In this document: one piece after another, positions 58,766 through 64,000 of the stretch
Position numbering within the stretch: position 1 is the stretch's first letter
Layout of the letters: every line of letters starts with the position of its first letter
DNA from: Polyodon spathula
Lineage: Eukaryota; Chordata; Actinopteri; Acipenseriformes; Polyodontidae
Assembly (NCBI RefSeq): GCF_017654505.1
Contig: NC_054534.1
Span: 23,669,689 to 23,733,688 of the forward strand
Reading direction: 5' to 3'
Length of the DNA: 64,000 nt
Program-made: the position numbers and the translations under genes
Notes under the pieces: model-generated
Told to the model about the DNA's origin: nothing
Database searches by the model: none
The model's input: only the letters and a program-made list of their open reading frames with translations

Positions 58766-59164
58766 AGATAATTAAACACAATTGGTTCCAAATACACTAG
58801 AGACATATTATAGTTCTGAGTCTCATTTCTGTGGTTTGGATGTAATTGGCAAGACACTTGTGCTACAATTGTGGTTTAACACTGACAGAAATCTAAACAT
58901 TGGATCTTACTGCAGGCAGGAGGGTGGAACCTACATCTAACCCTTGGATCAGCAGCTGTGACAAATTATACTTCATGACACTTTGCTTCAAATGGAGCCA
59001 TTAATCTGGCCTTAGCAGCCAAATATGCTAGGATGTAAGCTTTCACCAGGAATAGAAATCTGTCTTTAATTTTATCAAATTAGGGTGAGAGATTGAAAGG
59101 TTAGATTTTTTTTTTCAATTCTTTTCATGGTTTAAGGAATGATACTGCATGTGGATTTAGTAAC
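58766..59164. other. Intergenic sequence
   Basis: Nothing recognised between the L2-like fragment and the LTR-like segment. Confidence 0.55.
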
Positions 59165-59630
59165 CGTGACAGGAAGCCCTGAACATGTAAATAGTGTGTG
59201 TTTGTATACATTGTGTGTAAATAAAGATGTATTATTTTGCTTTTTGAGTTTGGCAGGGATGGGGGGGTTCATTCCAACCCTGCTAGATCCACATTGGGAA
59301 AGTGGCTGGGTCTTGATTGAATAATTGATCATCAATCGAGTCCCAGCCACAGGGGATGCAGGAAGCCAAAACCTTTTGTCAGAGGAGAGTTTAGTGAAGG
59401 CTAATGTCCAGCCTGAACAGGAGAAGTTTGTGGAGAAGGATAACATTTAGTGAAGGCTCCTGCCCTGCCTAGAGGTACATATTATGTTCTGTTTGAACAT
59501 TTTATTGTGGTCATTGTATATGTGTTCCAGGGTTTGTTTGTTTGTTTAGTTTTGTAAATAAATGTGCACAACATCTCTTTCACTGCAGCTTCCTGACTCT
59601 GAGTCTCATTTCTGACGCTATCCTTTCACA
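59165..59630 (+). mobile_element. Possible solo LTR
   Basis: It starts CGTGACAGGAAG and ends TATCCTTTCACA, inverted ends with a few mismatches. AATAAA occurs at 59557-59562, about 70 bases before the end, in the position expected for an LTR. The flanking pentamers GTAAC and GTGAT agree at only 3 of 5 positions, so the target duplication is weak. The body includes a short inner palindrome (GACTCGATTGATGATC-like near 59320-59342). Confidence 0.45.
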
Positions 59631-60599
59631 GTGATGAGACGGTTTTATGGCTTACAACACAAACTACTGCTGCCTGTTATATTGCCCATGTATACATTAT
59701 GTTACTTTCATTGTTTGGATACATACATCAATCAAAATTGATCATTTTAATAGGTTGGTACCAAGAAGCAGCAAAGAAAAAAATAAAATGTTACATGGAA
59801 CTGTGGGTCGTTGTAATATAAATCTTTGGAAATGGAAGATTAGTGTGGGTTGGTTGTAATATAACCCTTTGGAAATGGAAGATTAGTGTGGGTTGGTTGC
59901 CAGACCTATTAACAAGACTGTATTTCCAATGGAACAATATCGTGTAAGAATTATTACATTAAGGTTAATTGCAACAGGCCCTGAGGTCCTTGTCATTCAC
60001 AGTATATACTGTATATGTGCAGGTGGAATTGACAAGTTCAGTTTACACATTAGCTATTCATGTTGAATAGGGAGCTCACTGGCAGGCTTGCCAAAGTGAT
60101 CATTCTGTGACTGTGTATCCCGAGTGACTAATTAGTTGAGGTTGTGTACATTGGGTCAATTGCAGTGGCGGCTGGTGGCCAAAATTTGTGGGTGTTCACA
60201 TCTCAGATGCAGGTGGGGATTTTCTAATAGTTTTATCCTGATTTTATGAAGAACTAATTTTGGTTGCTAAGCATTTACCTCAGAATTCCATGAGTAATGC
60301 AGTTTCCTCAAGAAACATCTGCGGTCTATTCAGACTCTTTGGTTAATCCTAGAGGTGGACATTGTAAGCTACTTCCAGTTGCGGTGTAAATAACAACTTA
60401 ATACAGTACTGTATTTAATTAAAATATTCTACTTACATGCAGCTGTTTGTGCTGGCAGAGAACATGGTACCATGTCTGTGTTGCTGATCCGTTGAAATAA
60501 AATGATTAAATGTCAGTCTGTATCCATTTGTTTTACAGCTTGTGAATAAAACCATAGAGTAGTTGCTATAGCCGGCTGATTAATACTATTTTCGATTTG

Positions 60600-60635
<36 letters not shown>

Positions 60636-62279
60636 TTATTTGCTATTTTAAATTTAAATAGATGCAGTATGGACAGCTAGTAAGTAGACATTGACAGACT
60701 GCGTTCAGAGTGTGTGTACAATAAGAAAGAAGGTTTTCTTCCATCAAGCAGGAAAAGGTCAATAATATCAGAAGCGAATACAGGTCTGTGGGATGTTTTT
60801 TTTTTTCTTTTTAGGTGGATTGATTTGGAACGGCAAATAAACAAAATTTGAAGACTAAATTTGGACAGGCTTAATCGTGGTTTAAGCGTGCCTGATTGAC
60901 CAATCAGGTTACAGGAAATCTCCTATCCATATTCTAATGTATGGTATATTTAATAACAGATTGCCCCAAGCAAACAGTAGTACCAAAAAAAAAAAAATTT
61001 GCCGAACAGCTTAAGTCTTTCCGCAAAGTAACACACAAGCAGGACTGAGAAGAGCCGAAGTCGTGCTGCTCATATTTATAGCTTTTGTTTCATTGGCACA
61101 TGCACACTGATTGTCTGATCACCTGATTCGGTAACTGCCTGTGCTCCATCCAGACGTTTTTAAGCCAACCGTAGCCAGTCATGGTTGATGGCTGGCTGCT
61201 ACTGCGCATGTGCACGGTGGATTTGGGTGCTCACATTTCTGAACGAGCACAGCCCGGCTTCAGTCCATTAAACAGATGGGATGAACGGCATTGTTGATGT
61301 GCCAGTGTCACATGACAGGGTGAAATGAAACGCACATCACCCAGAAGAAGGAAAGCGCAATTCATTAATAAGAGACTGGGGGTTCGGAGAGCAGTTCGGA
61401 GACCAGTCGCCCCTGCTTGGTCAATTGTAATGAGCAAAAAGCTATGAATGATCCTGTGATGAATGAAAGAATCGAAACAATAAGAATGCATTACTTTAGT
61501 ATGATATTGCATAGCAACACAATGTTGCTCTTTAAAATAACTAAAATATAGCTAAATTGTTTAAATCTGTTTCTTTTGGCAATAGTGCATACATGGATCC
61601 TAATCCTTACAATAGGTACTTGTATTTCATAAGAATTTGAATTCAGCAGGAGCAGCGGGTAAAATGCAAAGCCTAACATTAGAAGGGAAGCAGGAGTTAT
61701 GCTTACTTTGACAAACAATTTAATATTGGTTTATTTCAGACTAAGCCAATGATAACCCAAGGTTTCCTCTCATAGAAAAGCATTAGAAGTCATTATAATT
61801 TCAAGCATGAATGAGTAAGAGTATTGGATTTCTTTATACCTTGGCCATAAATAAGGCTTAAATCCAAAGTAATTTGAACCTTCAACACCTTTTTCATATG
61901 CATTGCCTTCATATGAGTAAGAACAAAAAAAAAAAGTTTTAAACAAGCAACTGAGTGAAAGTTTAAAGTTTTAAACAAACAAGAAGTCGATGTTTAAAAA
62001 CAACTGTGGAAATCTTTTTTTTTTGTGCATAATAAATGTCTACTTTTATATTCTTATCCGTAGATATTTTTTGAAAATGTTTATCATGAAATTTAATAAA
62101 CATTTATAGCATTTGCACTAATTAACAAAATGTTATTTAAAAGTTATTTAAAAGTTATTTCTTCTACTTTAAGGTTTTCTCGGCTTTCTCCTGAGAAAAC
62201 GACTAAAGACCTTGTGCTGTACGTCTTTTTGCTATCGGACAGGACTGGAAAGGGAAAATTGTAATGTCGGACCTGGTCC
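59631..62279. other. Intergenic sequence with a possible hAT end
   Basis: Contains an imperfect 43-base tandem duplication (59809-59900), a hAT-like terminus CAGTGGCGGCTGGTGGCC at 60163, and an A-run at 60603-60632. A CpG-richer segment lies at about 60880-61400. A partner end (GGCTGGCTGCTACTG, to 61204) is weakly inverted to the 60163 end, but the flanking octamers do not match convincingly. Confidence 0.4.
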
Positions 62280-62750
62280 GACATAGGACTGCAAAGGGTT
62301 AATGAGAGCCTCCAATACCATGTCTAGACTCCACTTGGGGAGGATATCCCTTCTAGGAGGACATAACTGCCTGGGGACACAGAGTCAACGGGGACATGTC
62401 ATGTCATGGCAGTATACCAACGACCGCATCTGAGAGCCCAGTATGGACAGACAGTTCAGTTTAGGGCCAGACCCATAGTTGGAGTCTGCCCAGTTCTGAG
62501 TGCCAGAGAGTGCCTATTGTCTGACTGAGGAAATCCAGTGCATTTGGAGCAATCCCAGCCGGAGGGCTGATGAAGCCACAGCCATCAGACTCTGCAACTT
62601 CTGACACAACACCAGAGGTACTATCAATCCCTGTTGAAAAAGGGATAGACAATTCTGAAGAGCGGCCACTCTCTCATGTGCCCAGCATCGACATATGCTC
62701 CATCACGATTGCTGTGTGGGCCACTGCTCCTTCCTGCGACTTGGAACAGA

Positions 62751-63110
62751 TCAACCACTCATCCAGTTGGTTAAACACCCTGATCTCTTGTGGCCATAAT
62801 GGTGCCAGGATGGTATCAACACAATCAATCCTTTGAGGACATGCGGGGGGGCTAAGGAGAGGCCGAATGGCAGCACAGAAAATTCAAAGACTCTTCCCTG
62901 AAAAGCATAGTGGAGATATTTGCTGTGTGCGGGACAAATAGGTACATGAAAATACACCTCCTTTAAGTTTACAGTGGTGAAGTGGTCGCCCGGCTGGACA
63001 GACTGGAACATGTGACGGTGTGTAACCATTTGGAACCTCCTCTCCCTCAAGAACCCATTAAGGTGACTCGGGTCTAAGATAGAGCGAAGGCCACCGTCCT
63101 TCTTTGGCAC
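62751..63110 (-). pseudogene. DIRS-like reverse transcriptase fragment
   Basis: The open stretch starts PKKDGGLRSILDPSHLNGFL, has DHFTTVNLKEVYFHVPICPA (the first catalytic Asp, usually DLKDAYFH, is Glu/Asn-altered) and FEFSVLPFGLSLAPPHVLKG. The next block is in another frame and reads QLDEWLIC, where the active YLDDWL box is expected. The signature VPKKDGGLRPILDL...DAYFHIP is typical of DIRS1-like elements of fish and amphibians. Confidence 0.8.
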
Positions 63111-63697
63111 TTAAAAATATCTTGGGTAGAACCCCCCCCTCTTGGGAGGTGGCCTCAGCCAGGCAGGTGGCTTGCTTGAGAAGTAGTGCTGCTACTTCTT
63201 GCTTGAGGGCTGAGACCTGGAGAGGGTCGCTCACAGATATAACCGTGATCCCTTGAAAGGGAGGAGGATGGGTGTGGAACTAAAGAGTGTAACTGGTGAG
63301 CACCCAATTGTCTGAGGAGCAAATGTACCAGTACTGTAGCTGGTGTTGTGTGAAGGATTGGGTCTGAGCCCACAAGCCTTCAGGGGCCCTGCTGGGGCTG
63401 TTGAGGCTGGGGAGGGGGAACTGCTTCTGGGAATGCTTTTGCTTTGGGATCCCACGTCCGACGCCCTCCTATTGTTGCAGGTGGACCCAGCGATTAGTTG
63501 CCACCGCAGTCTGAAGGTGGTGCCTCAGGTTTCCACATGAGGCAGTGGCGATCGGGATTGTCTGAGTCACCACCTGCTGAGACCCCTGGCATTCTCAGTG
63601 GGAGTGTTGCAGTATTTCCTCCATCTGGCCTGTAGGTATGGCCAAGGGATACTGGCGCGCCAAGCAACACAGCCGTGTCCTCATCAAGGACTCTCAC

Positions 63698-63931
63698 TTA
63701 GGACAGCCAAAGCTGCCTGTGAGCCACTACAAGGCTTGCCAGGCTCCGGCCCAGGGCTTGCCCTTGGAAGCCAGAGATCTGGAGCAGCGTGCTTGAAACC
63801 AGGCGCAGCTCTGAAGCCACCAGTTCAGGGAGGGGCGCCGACTGCAGTATGCCATTTAAGTACACCGTCAAGAGACCTGCCATGTTGGCCAGGCGTGTGA
63901 CCTTTGCTTCTGCTGCGTAGGCCTTTTTCAA
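63698..63931 (-). pseudogene. DIRS-like gag-region fragment
   Basis: A 77-codon open stretch with ELRLVSSTLLQISGFQGQAL and GRSLASLVVAHRQLWLS. It resembles the helical C-terminal part of DIRS gag-like proteins (ATK-x2-ALGRSMA-x-LVV-ERHLWLN pattern) in position and spacing, lying upstream of the reverse transcriptase. Confidence 0.6.
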
Positions 63932-64000
63932 GTGGGTCTCTGTTACCCTGCATTAACCATTAGGGCACGCAAGATCCTTAGGTAAACCACCCTACTGGAG

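Larger units (their letters stand above)
62280..64000 (-). mobile_element. Decayed DIRS-like (tyrosine recombinase) retrotransposon, cut by the window end
   Basis: Minus-strand reading gives, in order, a gag-like C-terminal piece (63931-63698), degenerate spacer, a reverse transcriptase piece (63110-62751), and near 62330-62285 a short match to the start of a DIRS tyrosine recombinase region (PKWSLDMVLEALINPF). The RNase H and most of the recombinase are missing. It is clearly GC-richer than the surrounding DNA. A long internal deletion and many stops make it inactive. The 5' part may continue beyond 64000. Confidence 0.75.

Overview
This is a window of AT-rich vertebrate nuclear DNA. It carries the 3' part of one intron-rich host gene on the + strand, embedded in a dense layer of transposable elements and long (TA)n microsatellites. 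Several features together suggest a ray-finned fish, perhaps a non-teleost such as a sturgeon or paddlefish: several families of Tc1/mariner elements with long terminal repeats, a CR1-type LINE with an esterase ORF1, DIRS-like and hAT remnants, and a tRNA-derived SINE. The species cannot be fixed from the sequence alone.

Host gene (1368..23494, +). Nine coding exons with canonical AG/GT boundaries and consistent phases encode about 411 residues of an MFSD14 (HIAT1/HIATL1) major facilitator protein. The N-terminal exons lie upstream of the window. The C-terminal tail looks more like MFSD14B than MFSD14A. A 3' UTR follows, with two poly(A) signals near 24.86-24.88 kb. No convincing second host gene was found between 24.9 and 64 kb.

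Introns (1..23278). They hold a Tc1 end (1..224), a decayed Tc1 (4591..5641), two adjacent Tc1-like elements separated by a (TA)n tract (6125..7731 and 7851..9164), a degenerate 3.1 kb hAT element (9360..12480), a very long (TA)n tract (13.1-13.35 kb), and an RTE-like LINE remnant (about 19990..20395). Two copies of one Tc1 family sit in opposite orientation at 16297..17920 and 20441..21843, bracketing two exons.

Intergenic region (24.9-64 kb). It contains a tRNA-derived SINE (34708..35123), a Tc1 remnant (36783..37616), and a solo LTR (37905..39542) split by a non-autonomous hAT element that itself contains a 63 bp TIR element. Further along are two foldback elements (41844..42036 and 45344..45664), a 5'-truncated CR1 copy (46067..46587), a solo LTR with perfect 5 bp duplications (47752..48458), and a nearly intact full-length CR1-like LINE (48583..52822). 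The last part has a CGGBP1-like hAT transposase pseudogene (about 55749..56935), a 3' L2-type LINE fragment (about 58240..58765), another LTR-like segment (59165..59630), and a decayed DIRS-like retroelement running to the window end (about 62280..64000, minus).

No new cellular gene system is evident. The most informative items are the three-level nested insertion at 37.9-39.5 kb, the nearly intact CR1 LINE with a repeated 5' unit and an ORF2 without an obvious AUG, the inverted Tc1 pair flanking MFSD14 exons, and an apparent family-wide DD34D variant of the Tc1 catalytic triad.
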